64,000 nucleotides of DNA from Geomonas subterranea. GTDB lineage: Bacteria; Desulfobacterota; Desulfuromonadia; Geobacterales; Geobacteraceae. Every line of letters begins with the position of its first letter. Position 1 is the stretch's first letter. Location: contig NZ_CP077683.1 of NCBI RefSeq assembly GCF_019063845.1, forward strand, positions 1,364,001 to 1,428,000, in the 5' to 3' direction. The position numbers and the translations under genes were made by a program. The notes beneath the pieces were generated by a model that saw nothing but the letters and a program-made list of their open reading frames with translations, did no database searches and was not told where the DNA came from. Shown here in pieces: positions 1-8,096 of the stretch.

Positions 1-151
1 CGCCTACCCCATGCCCGAAAAATTCCTCGACGCGCTTTCCGGGATGCCGGAAGCAGCCGGAATCGCCCTCGGCCTCGACCGTCTGGTGATGGTCCTTCTC
101 GACGCAGAGAGCATCGACGACGTCGTCGCCTTCACCACCGAGGAGCTTTGA
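1..151 (+). CDS. epmA: EpmA/GenX-like class II lysyl-tRNA synthetase paralogue, C-terminal end (partial)
   Basis: Only the last 50 codons are present; the 5' part lies outside the window. The peptide runs [10 protein letters not shown], then [17 protein letters not shown], then the TGA stop at 149-151. [11 protein letters not shown] is motif 3 of class II lysyl-tRNA synthetases (ATP binding). The short tail after it fits EpmA (PoxA/GenX), the ligase that attaches beta-lysine to elongation factor P, better than full LysS, but the fragment cannot separate the two with certainty. It ends 268 bp before bioB and is probably a separate transcript, because a biotin operator and promoter lie in the gap. 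Confidence 0.7.
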   Translation, partial: AYPMPEKFLDALSGMPEAAGIALGLDRLVMVLLDAESIDDVVAFTTEEL

Positions 152-220
152 CCGAGCTCGCGGCCGGCGACCAGTGGTCGGCGGCCGCGGCGTTCCCCTC
201 ACCCCTGTCCTAGGTCACAG

Positions 221-263
221 TCCCCTCGCCCTTTGGGAGAGGGTGGCCGAAGGCCGGGTGTGG
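221..263. repeat. Dispersed intergenic repeat, CTCxCCC..GGGAGAGGG..GGCCGGGTG family
   Basis: A GC-rich imperfect hairpin element. Related copies or fragments occur at about 1441-1483, 1509-1529, 3896-3922, 4011-4034, 16792-16834, 22936-22970 and 38811-38853, always between genes. It has no coding logic. Confidence 0.6.
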
Positions 264-344
264 GTTCTTGCCTCAGCGAGATGTTGCTTCCTATCGATGC
301 AAATCCCCCTTTTCAGAGAAGCGACGGACCACACCCTCACCTAA

Positions 345-376
345 TCGTCAACCGTCCACCTTGAAGTGGTTGACAA
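345..376 (+). promoter_or_regulatory. BirA-type biotin operator overlapping a -35 box
   Basis: TCGTCAACC (345-353), a 14-bp spacer, then GGTTGACAA (368-376). This matches the bacterial BirA operator layout (TTGTTAACC-N14/15-GGTTAACAA type). The right half contains a perfect TTGACA (370-375) usable as a -35 box. A weak extended -10 (TGCTAAAT, 391-398) follows about 18 bp on. Bound BirA-biotinyl-AMP would block this promoter. bioB begins at 419. Confidence 0.8.
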
Positions 377-418
377 CCTACTCCCGCGCGTGCTAAATGA
401 GCGCTTGGAGGATCACTC

Positions 419-1405
419 ATGGAAAAACTCATCTCTGAAATAGCTCAAAGAATCATCGCAGGCGGGTCCATCACCCAGGACGAGGCCGTCCGGCTCTCGG
501 ACGCCCAAGGCTCGGAACTCTTCGACCTGTACCGCGCCGCCACTCGCGTCAAGGAGCACTTCGTCGGCAACGAGGTGCACCTCTGCTCCATCATCAACGC
601 CAAGTCCGGCCGTTGCGCCGAAAACTGCGCCTTCTGCGCCCAATCCGCTCACCACACGACGGACGCACCGGTTTACCCGCTGGTCCAGGAAGAGCAGATG
701 GTGGAATGCGCGAAGACGGCCGAGACCAACGGCTCCGCCTGTTTCGGCATCATCACCAGCGGCACCACGGTCAAGGGGCAGGAACTCGAACAGATATTGG
801 CCGCATTGCGCCGCATAAGGAAGGAAACCTCCATCCTCCCCTCCTGCTCCCTCGGCATCATCGACGAGGAGACCGCGCTGAAACTCAAGGAAGCCGGGAT
901 GGACACCTACCACCACAACCTCGAGACCGCGGAGAGCTTCTTCCCCAACATCTGCACCACCCACGAATACCAGGATGACGTCAACACGGTCCGCGCCGTT
1001 AAGAAAGCCGGTGTGAAGGTCTGCTCGGGGGGGATTTTCGGCATGGGCGAGAGCGCCGCGCAGCGCGTCGAGATGGCCTTCACCCTCAAGGACCTGGACG
1101 TAGACTCCGTACCGATGAACTTTCTGAACCCCATCGAGGGAACCAGGCTCGAGGGGGCCAGGAACATCACCGCGCAGGAGTGCCTTAAGACCATCGCCAT
1201 CTACCGCCTGATCCTGCCGGCAAAGAGAATTACCATCTGCGGCGGCCGCGAGAAGAACCTGCGCGACCTGCAGTCCTGGATCTTCTTCGCCGGCGCGAAC
1301 GGCACCATGATCGGCAACTACCTGACCACCCTTGGGCGCAACGTCGACACCGACCTGACCATGTTCAGCGATCTCGGCCTCACCACGGTCATGTGCGCGC
1401 ACTAA
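419..1405 (+). CDS. bioB: Biotin synthase
   Basis: A radical-SAM enzyme that inserts sulfur into dethiobiotin, the last step of biotin synthesis. At 328 aa it has the usual family length. The radical [4Fe-4S] motif CAENCAFC (CxxxCxxC) lies in the context SGRCAENCAFCAQ. Later conserved stretches include GGIFGMGES, NFLNPIEGT and ICGGRE, and the C-terminal part carries the cysteine and arginine ligands of the sulfur-donor cluster region. The ATG at 419 follows GGAGG with good spacing. It is the first gene of a bioB-bioD-bioA set, directly downstream of the BirA-type operator, so repression by biotin is likely. Confidence 0.97.
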   Translation: MEKLISEIAQRIIAGGSITQDEAVRLSDAQGSELFDLYRAATRVKEHFVGNEVHLCSIINAKSGRCAENCAFCAQSAHHTTDAPVYPLVQEEQMVECAKTAETNGSACFGIITSGTTVKGQELEQILAALRRIRKETSILPSCSLGIIDEETALKLKEAGMDTYHHNLETAESFFPNICTTHEYQDDVNTVRAVKKAGVKVCSGGIFGMGESAAQRVEMAFTLKDLDVDSVPMNFLNPIEGTRLEGARNITAQECLKTIAIYRLILPAKRITICGGREKNLRDLQSWIFFAGANGTMIGNYLTTLGRNVDTDLTMFSDLGLTTVMCAH

Positions 1406-1440
1406 ACCACGACCGTTTGCCCCCTCGCTCATAAGGACAT

Positions 1441-1529
1441 CCCCTCTCCCCCCGGGAGAGGGTGGCCGCAGGTCGGGTGAGGGAGACGCCGTTACCATCC
1501 GGTACATCCCTCTCCCAGAGGGAGAGGGA
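1441..1529. repeat. Two copies of the GGGAGAGGG intergenic repeat between bioB and bioD
   Basis: Copies at about 1441-1483 and 1509-1529 of the family described at 221. They can fold into GC-rich hairpins inside the bio transcript. Whether they affect expression is unknown. Confidence 0.55.
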
Positions 1530-1542
1530 TGGGGCAACCGGC

Positions 1543-1569
1543 AGGGGCGAATGATTATTCGCCCCTACA
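1543..1569. repeat. Palindromic intergenic repeat, AGGGGCGAAT..ATTCGCCCCT family
   Basis: Near-perfect inverted repeat just upstream of bioD. A related copy lies at 22861-22885 after the LysR gene. Such short hairpins are common in intergenic DNA of many bacteria. Confidence 0.6.
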
Positions 1570-1598
1570 GTTGAACCTGACTGAAAGGAAAACAGCAT

Positions 1599-2318
1599 AT
1601 GCCTGCCAAAAGCATCTTCATCACCGGGACCGACACTGGAGTCGGGAAAACCATCGCATCGGCCACCATCGCCATGCTCCTGCGGAAAATGGGGCACAGT
1701 GTCGGCGTCATGAAGCCGGTCACCAGCGGCTGCATCGAGCGCGACGGCGCTCTGGTCTCCGAAGACGCGGAACTCCTCGCCTTTGCCGCCGGCGTTCCGG
1801 TAACGCCGGACTCCGCCACGTACCTGCTCAGGGCGCCCCTTGCCCCTTCCGTTTCCGCCAGCCAGGACAGCGTCCGCATCAGCTTCGACGCCATCAAGGA
1901 GGCCTACCAGAGACTCGCCGCCAACTACGATTTCATCATCGTGGAAGGTGCCGGCGGTTTGATGGTCCCCCTGGCCGGGGGGATGCTGGTGGCAGACCTC
2001 GCCCTGCACCTGGGGCTTCCCATCGCGGTGGTGGCACGCCCCAATCTCGGCACCATCAACCATACCCTGCTCACCACCTTCACCGCGCGCACCCTTGGGC
2101 TGCAGGTGAAAGGGGTCATCGTGAACCGCTACCCCGACGCCCCCGACCAGGCCGAATCCTACGCGCCGCACATGATCGACTCTCTGTCCGGCTCGCAGCT
2201 CCTCGGCCTCTTCCCCGACATCCAGGCGGAAAACGAGCGCGAACTGGTCACCCGGCTTACCGACCGGCTGCTGCAGATGCCGGCGACCGGAATCATGCTC
2301 AGGGAGATGTTCGAATAA
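1599..2318 (+). CDS. bioD: Dethiobiotin synthetase
   Basis: Converts 7,8-diaminopelargonate, CO2 and ATP to dethiobiotin, supplying the BioB substrate. At 239 aa it has family length. The P-loop GTDTGVGKT is at residues 8-16, MKPVTSG supplies substrate-binding residues, and VEGAGGLMVPL is the characteristic BioD glycine loop. The ATG at 1599 is preceded by GAAAGGAA. It lies 193 bp after bioB, a gap filled by intergenic repeats, and is followed by bioA after a hairpin-containing gap. Confidence 0.96.
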   Translation: MPAKSIFITGTDTGVGKTIASATIAMLLRKMGHSVGVMKPVTSGCIERDGALVSEDAELLAFAAGVPVTPDSATYLLRAPLAPSVSASQDSVRISFDAIKEAYQRLAANYDFIIVEGAGGLMVPLAGGMLVADLALHLGLPIAVVARPNLGTINHTLLTTFTARTLGLQVKGVIVNRYPDAPDQAESYAPHMIDSLSGSQLLGLFPDIQAENERELVTRLTDRLLQMPATGIMLREMFE

Positions 2319-2400
2319 CCTAGAACCGGTTCTACGTTCTACGTACCGGTTCCAGGTTGACGGGATTACATCCTTGATGGAAACTTCACCTTGCCTTGTT

Positions 2401-2442
2401 CCACCGCTTGATGCCTTGAGGGGCGGCGGTGGCTTCTTTTTT
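2401..2442 (+). terminator. Hairpin plus T-tract between bioD and bioA (terminator or attenuator)
   Basis: CCACCGC (2401-2407) pairs perfectly with GCGGTGG (2426-2432) across an 18-nt loop, followed by CTTCTTTTTT. The T-tract runs into the bioA ribosome-binding site (GGAGG, 2443-2447). The long loop makes it an imperfect intrinsic terminator, so partial termination between bioD and bioA is possible. Confidence 0.45.
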
Positions 2443-2452
2443 GGAGGACAAC

Positions 2453-3814
2453 ATGGTTGAACTCGATACCGAAACGCTCAGACGCTACGACAGCGACTAC
2501 CTGTGGCACCCCTTCACCCAGATGAGTGAATGGGAAAACGCCGAGAACATCATCATCACCAGGGGGGAAGGCTCCTTCATCATCGACTCCGACGGCAACC
2601 GCTACCTGGACGGTGTGGGCGCCATCTGGACCAACGTGCACGGCCACTGCCGCAAGGAGATCAACGACGCGGTCAAGGAACAGGTGGACCGGCTCGAACA
2701 CTCCACCCTGCTCGGGCTCTCCAACGACCGCGCCGCACTCCTGGCCAAGCGCCTGATCGATATCGCCCCCCCGGGGCTCGCCAAGGTGTTTTACTCCGAC
2801 AACGGCTCGACCGCGGTCGAGATCGGCGTGAAGATGGCCTTCCAGTACCAGCAGCAGACCGGAAACAAGGCCAAGCAGAAGTTCATCCGCTTCGACAACG
2901 CCTACCACGGTGACACGGTCGGCTCCATGAGCGTGGGCGGCATCGCCATCTACCACGAGGTATACGCCCCCCTGCTCTTCCCGACCATCATGGCCCCCTC
3001 CCCCTACTGCTACCGCTGCCCCCTTTCCTCTGAAGGGGATTGCGGCAGTTGCGGCCTTCTCTGCCTGAAGGAACTCGAGCGGCTCATGAAAGAACACGCG
3101 CATGAACTGGCTGGTCTCGTGATCGAGCCCTCGGTGCAGGGGGCCGGCGGCATGATCGTGCAGCCTCCAGGCTTCGTCAAGGGGGTGCGTGAACTGTGCG
3201 ACCGCTACGATGTCCTCATGATCGCGGACGAGGTCGCCGTCGGCTTCGGCCGCACCGGAGCCATGTTCGCCTGCGGCAAGGAAGGGGTGACCCCGGACAT
3301 CATGGCCATCTCCAAAGGGATCTCGGCCGGCTACCTGCCACTAGCCGCCACGCTCACCACCCGCAAAGTCTACGACGCCTTCTGGGGCGCTTACAGCGAC
3401 CTCAAGACCTTCTTCCACGGCCACACCTTCACCGGGAACCCCATTGCCTGCGCGGCCGCGCTCGCAAGCCTCGACCTCTTCGAGAAGGACCGCCTGCTGG
3501 AGCAGTTGCCGGAGAAGATCGACTACCTCCAGGACCGGCTGCAACGGCTCATGGAACTGCCCCACGTCGGAGACGTACGCCAGGAAGGGATGATCGCCGG
3601 GATCGAACTGGTCCGCGACCGTCACAGCCGCGAACCGTACCACTGGGAGGAGCGTGTCGGTGTCCGGGTGTGCCTGGAAGCCCGGAAGCACGGACTGTTC
3701 CTCCGCCCCTTGGGGAACGTGATCGTCGTGTTCCCTCCCCTCTCCATCTCGATGGACGAACTCGCCATCCTCATGGACGGCATTGAGGCCTCCATCCGCT
3801 GCATCACCGGATAG
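2453..3814 (+). CDS. bioA: Adenosylmethionine-8-amino-7-oxononanoate aminotransferase
   Basis: A class III PLP aminotransferase that makes 7,8-diaminopelargonate from KAPA, upstream of BioD in the pathway. Start at ATG 2453, because GGAGG lies 6-10 nt before it; a frame-compatible codon at 2429 would place the hairpin T-tract inside the gene. This gives 453 aa. Visible motifs: WHPFTQMSEW near the N-terminus (BioA signature), YHGDTVGSMSVGG, IADEVAVGFGRTG with the PLP-ring aspartate, and AISKGISAGYLP with the PLP lysine. HTFTGNPIACAAALA is also typical. Confidence 0.95.
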   Translation: MVELDTETLRRYDSDYLWHPFTQMSEWENAENIIITRGEGSFIIDSDGNRYLDGVGAIWTNVHGHCRKEINDAVKEQVDRLEHSTLLGLSNDRAALLAKRLIDIAPPGLAKVFYSDNGSTAVEIGVKMAFQYQQQTGNKAKQKFIRFDNAYHGDTVGSMSVGGIAIYHEVYAPLLFPTIMAPSPYCYRCPLSSEGDCGSCGLLCLKELERLMKEHAHELAGLVIEPSVQGAGGMIVQPPGFVKGVRELCDRYDVLMIADEVAVGFGRTGAMFACGKEGVTPDIMAISKGISAGYLPLAATLTTRKVYDAFWGAYSDLKTFFHGHTFTGNPIACAAALASLDLFEKDRLLEQLPEKIDYLQDRLQRLMELPHVGDVRQEGMIAGIELVRDRHSREPYHWEERVGVRVCLEARKHGLFLRPLGNVIVVFPPLSISMDELAILMDGIEASIRCITG

Positions 3815-4105
3815 GCTGCCGACCCGCCGCGCCCGACGCAGAAACATCTGGCATCTGACAAATTCATCCAGTAATATAATGAACTTCGCCTCTACTCCCC
3901 TCTCCCGCCCGGAGAGGGGCAGGGGTTTGGCGGCTCAGGCGGCACCGGGCTCGGAGGGCGAGTCCCCCGGCACCAATGACGCCGGTTCGTCCCCCGTCCG
4001 CCCTGCGGTACCCTCTCCCGGTGGGCGAGGGAGTGACGGTCGCCGCCACGGCGCACAGCATCATAAACAGAGCATGTTACAGAGTAAAAGCTCGAGGAGC
4101 ACTTC
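3815..4105. other. Non-coding gap with intergenic repeats
   Basis: Contains GC-rich repeat fragments at about 3896-3922 and 4011-4034 (same family as 221). No convincing gene or clear promoter was seen. A GAGGAG ribosome-binding site sits just before the next gene. Confidence 0.5.
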
Positions 4106-5482
4106 ATGGAACTGATCGACAGCCATTCCCACATATACGGACACGAGTACGCGGAGGATTTCGAGGAGATGATGGCCCGCGCCAGTGAAGCGGGGGTGGG
4201 CACCATCATGGCGGTAGGCGCGGACATGGAGTCCAGCCGCGAGGCGGTTGCCTTGGCGGCCGCGCGCCCCAACATCTACTGCGCGGTGGGTATCCATCCC
4301 CACGACGCGGCCGGCGTGACCGAGGAGGACTACCAGGCGGTGCGCGAACTCGCCCTGGGAAACCCGAAGGTGGTTGCCATAGGCGAGGTGGGGCTCGACT
4401 TCTTCCGTGACCGTTCGCCCCGCCCGGCGCAGGAAGAGGTGTTCCGGCGTTTCATCCGGATGGCGCGGGAACTCTCGCTGCCGCTCATCATCCACGACCG
4501 CGACGCCCATGACCGCATCCTCGCCATCCTCAAGGAGGAAAAGGCCCACGAAGTGGGGGGCGTTTTGCACTGCTTCTCCGGCGACCTGGCCATGGCGCAG
4601 GAATGCATCGCGATGAACTTCATGATCTCCATCCCCGGCACCGTCACCTACCCCTCCAACGAGGCGCTCAGGGAGGTGGTGCGCGGGGTGAAGATCGAAA
4701 GGCTCATGGTGGAAACCGACGCACCCTACCTCACCCCGGTACCGCACCGCGGCAAGAGGAACGAGCCCGCCTTCGTGAGGTTTGCCGCCGAGCGGATCGC
4801 GGAACTGAAAGGTCTTTCCCCCGACGACGTGGGGCGCATCACGTCCTTCAACACGAGGAGACTGTTCCGGATCGACCAGCCGGCACAGGAGGACACCATC
4901 GCCTACAAGATCCGGGAATCCCTCTACCTCAACATCACCAACCGCTGCTCCAACCGCTGCACCTTCTGCCCCAAGTTCGAGGAACTGTCGGTCAAGGGGC
5001 ATGAGCTGAAGCTCTCGCACGAGCCCGATTTCGCTGAGGTGATCGCCGCCGTGGACGCGGCATCGGATTATAACGAGGTGGTCTTCTGCGGGTTCGGCGA
5101 GCCCCTGATCCGGCTGGACCTGGTCAAGGAGGTGGCTGCCGAGCTGAAACGGCGGGGTTTGCGGGTGAGGATCAACACGGACGGGCAGGCAAACCTCGTG
5201 CACGGCCGGAACATACTGCCGGAACTGAGCGGGCTGGTGGATTCACTGTCGGTCAGCCTGAACGCCGCCAACGCCGCCGATTACGACAGGCTCTGCAATA
5301 CCCCGTTCGGGGCGGCGGGATTCGCGGGTTTGTGCGATTTCCTGCGGGAGGCTCCCCGGTACGTGCCCCAGGTGACGGCGAGCGCGGTGACGGTGCCAGG
5401 GCTTGATGTCGACCAGGTTCGTAAACTCGCCCTGTCGCTCGGCGTCGAATTCCGCGAGCGCGAGTACTCCGAGGTCGGCTAG
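4106..5482 (+). CDS. TatD-family hydrolase fused to a TatD-associated radical SAM domain
   Basis: A 458-aa fusion. Residues 1-255 are a TatD metal-dependent nuclease/hydrolase: HSH near the start, GEVGLDFF, HDRDAHD and ETDAPYLTP are the metal ligands. From about residue 265 a short radical-SAM domain begins with the cluster motif CSNRCTFC (CxxxCxxC), followed by GFGEPLIR. A family of TatD-linked radical-SAM proteins is known as separate neighbouring genes; here both halves are one polypeptide. Its substrate is unknown. The 3' end overlaps the convergent kinase gene by 4 bp: both stop codons share a CTAG palindrome. Confidence 0.88.
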   Translation: MELIDSHSHIYGHEYAEDFEEMMARASEAGVGTIMAVGADMESSREAVALAAARPNIYCAVGIHPHDAAGVTEEDYQAVRELALGNPKVVAIGEVGLDFFRDRSPRPAQEEVFRRFIRMARELSLPLIIHDRDAHDRILAILKEEKAHEVGGVLHCFSGDLAMAQECIAMNFMISIPGTVTYPSNEALREVVRGVKIERLMVETDAPYLTPVPHRGKRNEPAFVRFAAERIAELKGLSPDDVGRITSFNTRRLFRIDQPAQEDTIAYKIRESLYLNITNRCSNRCTFCPKFEELSVKGHELKLSHEPDFAEVIAAVDAASDYNEVVFCGFGEPLIRLDLVKEVAAELKRRGLRVRINTDGQANLVHGRNILPELSGLVDSLSVSLNAANAADYDRLCNTPFGAAGFAGLCDFLREAPRYVPQVTASAVTVPGLDVDQVRKLALSLGVEFREREYSEVG

Positions 5483-7563
5483 GGTGCGTCGGCGGGGGGG
5501 AGCGTGAAGTAGAAGGTCGATCCCTCGCCTGGCACCCCCTCGCCCCACACCCTGCCCCCCATCCGCTCCAGCATGTGGCGCACCATGGAAAGGCCCAGGC
5601 CGTGGCCGCCGAAGCGGCTGCCGTCATGCAGTTTCTGGAACGGGGTGAAGAGTTTTTCGGACTCGGTCATGTCGAACCCCTCCCCGTTGTCCCTCACGTA
5701 ACAGATCCCGCCGTTTCTGCCGAAGGAGATCCTGGTGCAGCTTTTCAGCGCGCTGTACTTCCAGGCGTTCCCCAAAAGGTTTTCCATCACGCTGGCCAGC
5801 AGCCTCTGGTCGCCGGTGACCACTACGCCATCCTCCACTTCCAGCGACACCTCCCTTTTGGGATCGGTGATCCTCAGGTCTGCCAGGATGCGCCGGGCCA
5901 GGAGACTCAGGTCGACGGGCTGCAGGGTCGGCCGCGCCGATTTCACCTCGGAAAAATCAAGCATCCTGTCCAAGGTCCTCTCCATCCTCTCTCCGCCACT
6001 TATGATGCTGGCCAGGTACTCCTTGGCGGGTTCGTCGAGCCGGTCACCGTAACCTTCCAGCAACAATTCGCCGTAGCCGTAGATCACCCGCAGCGGAGTG
6101 CGCAGATCATGGGAGACCGAATCGTAGAGCAATTCGAGCTCTGCGTAGGCCTGGCTCAACTCCGAGGTCCGCTCTGCGACGCGCCGTTCCAGGTGCTCCG
6201 ACGCCCTGCGGAGCTGGTCCGACAACCGCCTCTCGTTGGCGAGCCGCATCGCGTTGCGAACGCTCACCCCGATCACAGGCGCGATCCCCTGTATAAGGTT
6301 GAGATCGCTTTGCAGCAGCCCTCCTGCCCTGCTTGCGTCATCGACGGCGAGCACCCCCAGCGCCTCACCTTCACAAACGATGGGGGCACAGATGAACGAT
6401 CTGACCCCGAGGGCGTGGATAAGCGAGAAGTTTTCCGGAACCGCCTGCAGCCTGATATCCTCGATGTCCCCGACCAGCACCGGTTGCTGGGTGTGGAAGC
6501 AGCTGACCAGCACCCCGCGGGGGGCACCGGAAGCAAGCGGGAACTCGATGCGGCGCACCCGCTCCTCCTCCTCGGGGCTCAGGCCGAAACAGCCGCGCAA
6601 AACGAGGGTGTTGTGCTGCGGATCGAGCAGGACCACGATGCCCCGGCCGTACCCGAGCCTGGTATGCAGGATGTGGTTGACGCTGGAGAGGATGCCGTCA
6701 AGTTCGGACCGGGTGGATATGACCTGGCCGATCTCGTTGACGGCGAGGGCGCGATCGAAGTTCTCCTGGACCTGGGAGAGGAGCCTTTCGCTTGAACTGC
6801 GCATGCTGGTGAGCGACGAAAGGAGGGCCTTGCGCTCGAAATGATGACTGAGCATGGTGAACCCAAGGTAGAAGAGGAGCGCGAGCAGAACCGCAGGGCC
6901 CATGAGCGTGGGGCTCCAGTAGAGCGCGCCCAGCAAAGCGACGAGCAGCAGCAGCGAGCAGGTGCGCTGCGCCAGCAGCAGCCGCGAGGCCAGCGAGGGG
7001 CGCCACCTGATCAGGTAGCGGCACACCGTGCCCCCCTTGAATACGCATTCGGTGTGCACGATCTCGGGGAAGTCATGTCCGAAAAGCAAAAACGCGGCCT
7101 CGAAGAAACCGATCCGGTTCTCGCATTGGCTCGGATTCTCCCGCACCCCCTCGTTGAAGGCAACGGTGAGTTCTATCTCGCGGGGACCGGTTTTACGGGC
7201 GCTGCAGCGGGAAGAACGGGTGAACCTGGGAGCTATCCTGTTGATGAGATAAAAGATGTACTCGGGCCCCACCATGCCGAGGAAGAACGACCTCAGGGGA
7301 CCGAGGACGTCGGGCGAGGCGGAGTAGCGGCCGGCCTCACGGGCTATCGCCTGGTCGCCGGTAACCTGCACCAGCTTTTCGTGGAAAAGGTCGACCTGGC
7401 GCTGGCTGAACCAGTGCCCGGGGTCCGAGACTTCGTGCCGCTTCATACCCGCGTGAGCCAGCAATCCCGAAATGTCTACATCCGGGTACTTTTTCCGAAG
7501 TAGTTTCAGGTAGGAGTCGAAAATACGGCTGTTATAGAGGGGCGTGTCCGGGGACTGTGGCAT
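5479..7563 (-). CDS. GAF-domain sensor histidine kinase with AraC-ligand-like N-terminal sensor
   Basis: About 694 aa, starting at the ATG at 7563 (GAAAGG upstream). Residues 1-190 form a sensor with a helical part resembling the N-terminal domain of AraC-type regulators (GHWFSQRQVDLFHEKL, AREAGRY) and a V4R-like end (ECVFKGGTVCRYLIRW). Two membrane segments follow at about 195-240, then a GAF domain, a HisKA domain with SHDLRTPLRV, and a HATPase with N, G1 and G2 boxes (DNGEGFD, GHGLGLSMV). The same sensor, membrane and GAF order recurs in the HD-GYP protein at 12539. No receiver gene is adjacent, so its partner is unknown. Confidence 0.9.
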   Translation of the reverse strand: MPQSPDTPLYNSRIFDSYLKLLRKKYPDVDISGLLAHAGMKRHEVSDPGHWFSQRQVDLFHEKLVQVTGDQAIAREAGRYSASPDVLGPLRSFFLGMVGPEYIFYLINRIAPRFTRSSRCSARKTGPREIELTVAFNEGVRENPSQCENRIGFFEAAFLLFGHDFPEIVHTECVFKGGTVCRYLIRWRPSLASRLLLAQRTCSLLLLVALLGALYWSPTLMGPAVLLALLFYLGFTMLSHHFERKALLSSLTSMRSSSERLLSQVQENFDRALAVNEIGQVISTRSELDGILSSVNHILHTRLGYGRGIVVLLDPQHNTLVLRGCFGLSPEEEERVRRIEFPLASGAPRGVLVSCFHTQQPVLVGDIEDIRLQAVPENFSLIHALGVRSFICAPIVCEGEALGVLAVDDASRAGGLLQSDLNLIQGIAPVIGVSVRNAMRLANERRLSDQLRRASEHLERRVAERTSELSQAYAELELLYDSVSHDLRTPLRVIYGYGELLLEGYGDRLDEPAKEYLASIISGGERMERTLDRMLDFSEVKSARPTLQPVDLSLLARRILADLRITDPKREVSLEVEDGVVVTGDQRLLASVMENLLGNAWKYSALKSCTRISFGRNGGICYVRDNGEGFDMTESEKLFTPFQKLHDGSRFGGHGLGLSMVRHMLERMGGRVWGEGVPGEGSTFYFTLPPADAP

Positions 7564-8096
7564 CCGCAACCTTTCAGGTGTCGATTGCGACGGATTTTAG
7601 CGGTAACGCTGGCGGGAATCAATCAGTTTATTCCCTATGCATCCCCACTTCACTCAATTCACATCCACATATTCATATGATTTAAAATGGAAGACTTAAT
7701 CAGCAGCCATTAGCATTGACGGGTGAACACGATCAGAGTGTCCACTCCAGGACTACGACGTGCCGGATCCAGCCAGCCTATATCTTTGGACATAAACGCA
7801 TTAATATGTGATTCAAAATACTGACTTTATTACTGCATGCTCCGATAGTAACATTGCCGCACAATCCTTGCGCCAATATCGATGCATCACATCCGGGTTG
7901 ACGGCGCTGCGTCCACCGCCAGTTTTAAGCGCAGATAATTGCAGGTTTTTAATAGTATTTGACCGCAAAAAGAACGGATGAAAGAACACGCTGCGTTGGT
8001 GTGGAACGTGCATTATAAATGTCTCTTTTAACGCATGCCGGGCACCCCTTCCCTCTCCCGAGAACCCGCATGCACCATTGCACCGGAGCCTGACCT
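7564..8096. other. Divergent intergenic region
   Basis: This AT-richer stretch separates the kinase from the diguanylate cyclase. No gene or riboswitch was recognised, and the conserved core of a cyclic-di-GMP (GEMM) riboswitch was not seen. A possible sigma54 element lies at 7997-8012. Confidence 0.5.
7997..8012 (+). promoter_or_regulatory. Possible sigma54 promoter upstream of the diguanylate cyclase
   Basis: TTGGTGTGGAACGTGCA keeps the invariant GG-N10-GC spacing (GG 7998-7999, GC 8010-8011) and a TGCA -12 element, but the -24 element is weak (TGGTGT rather than TGGCAC). It lies about 85 bp before the start codon. Confidence 0.3.

Noticed and set aside
413-1537. Long minus-strand open frame opposite bioB
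   Set aside because: An antisense frame created by GC-rich codon use; the plus strand encodes a full biotin synthase with all motifs.
7564-8096. Cyclic-di-GMP riboswitch upstream of the cyclase
   Set aside because: I could not find the conserved GEMM core sequence or its two-helix layout.
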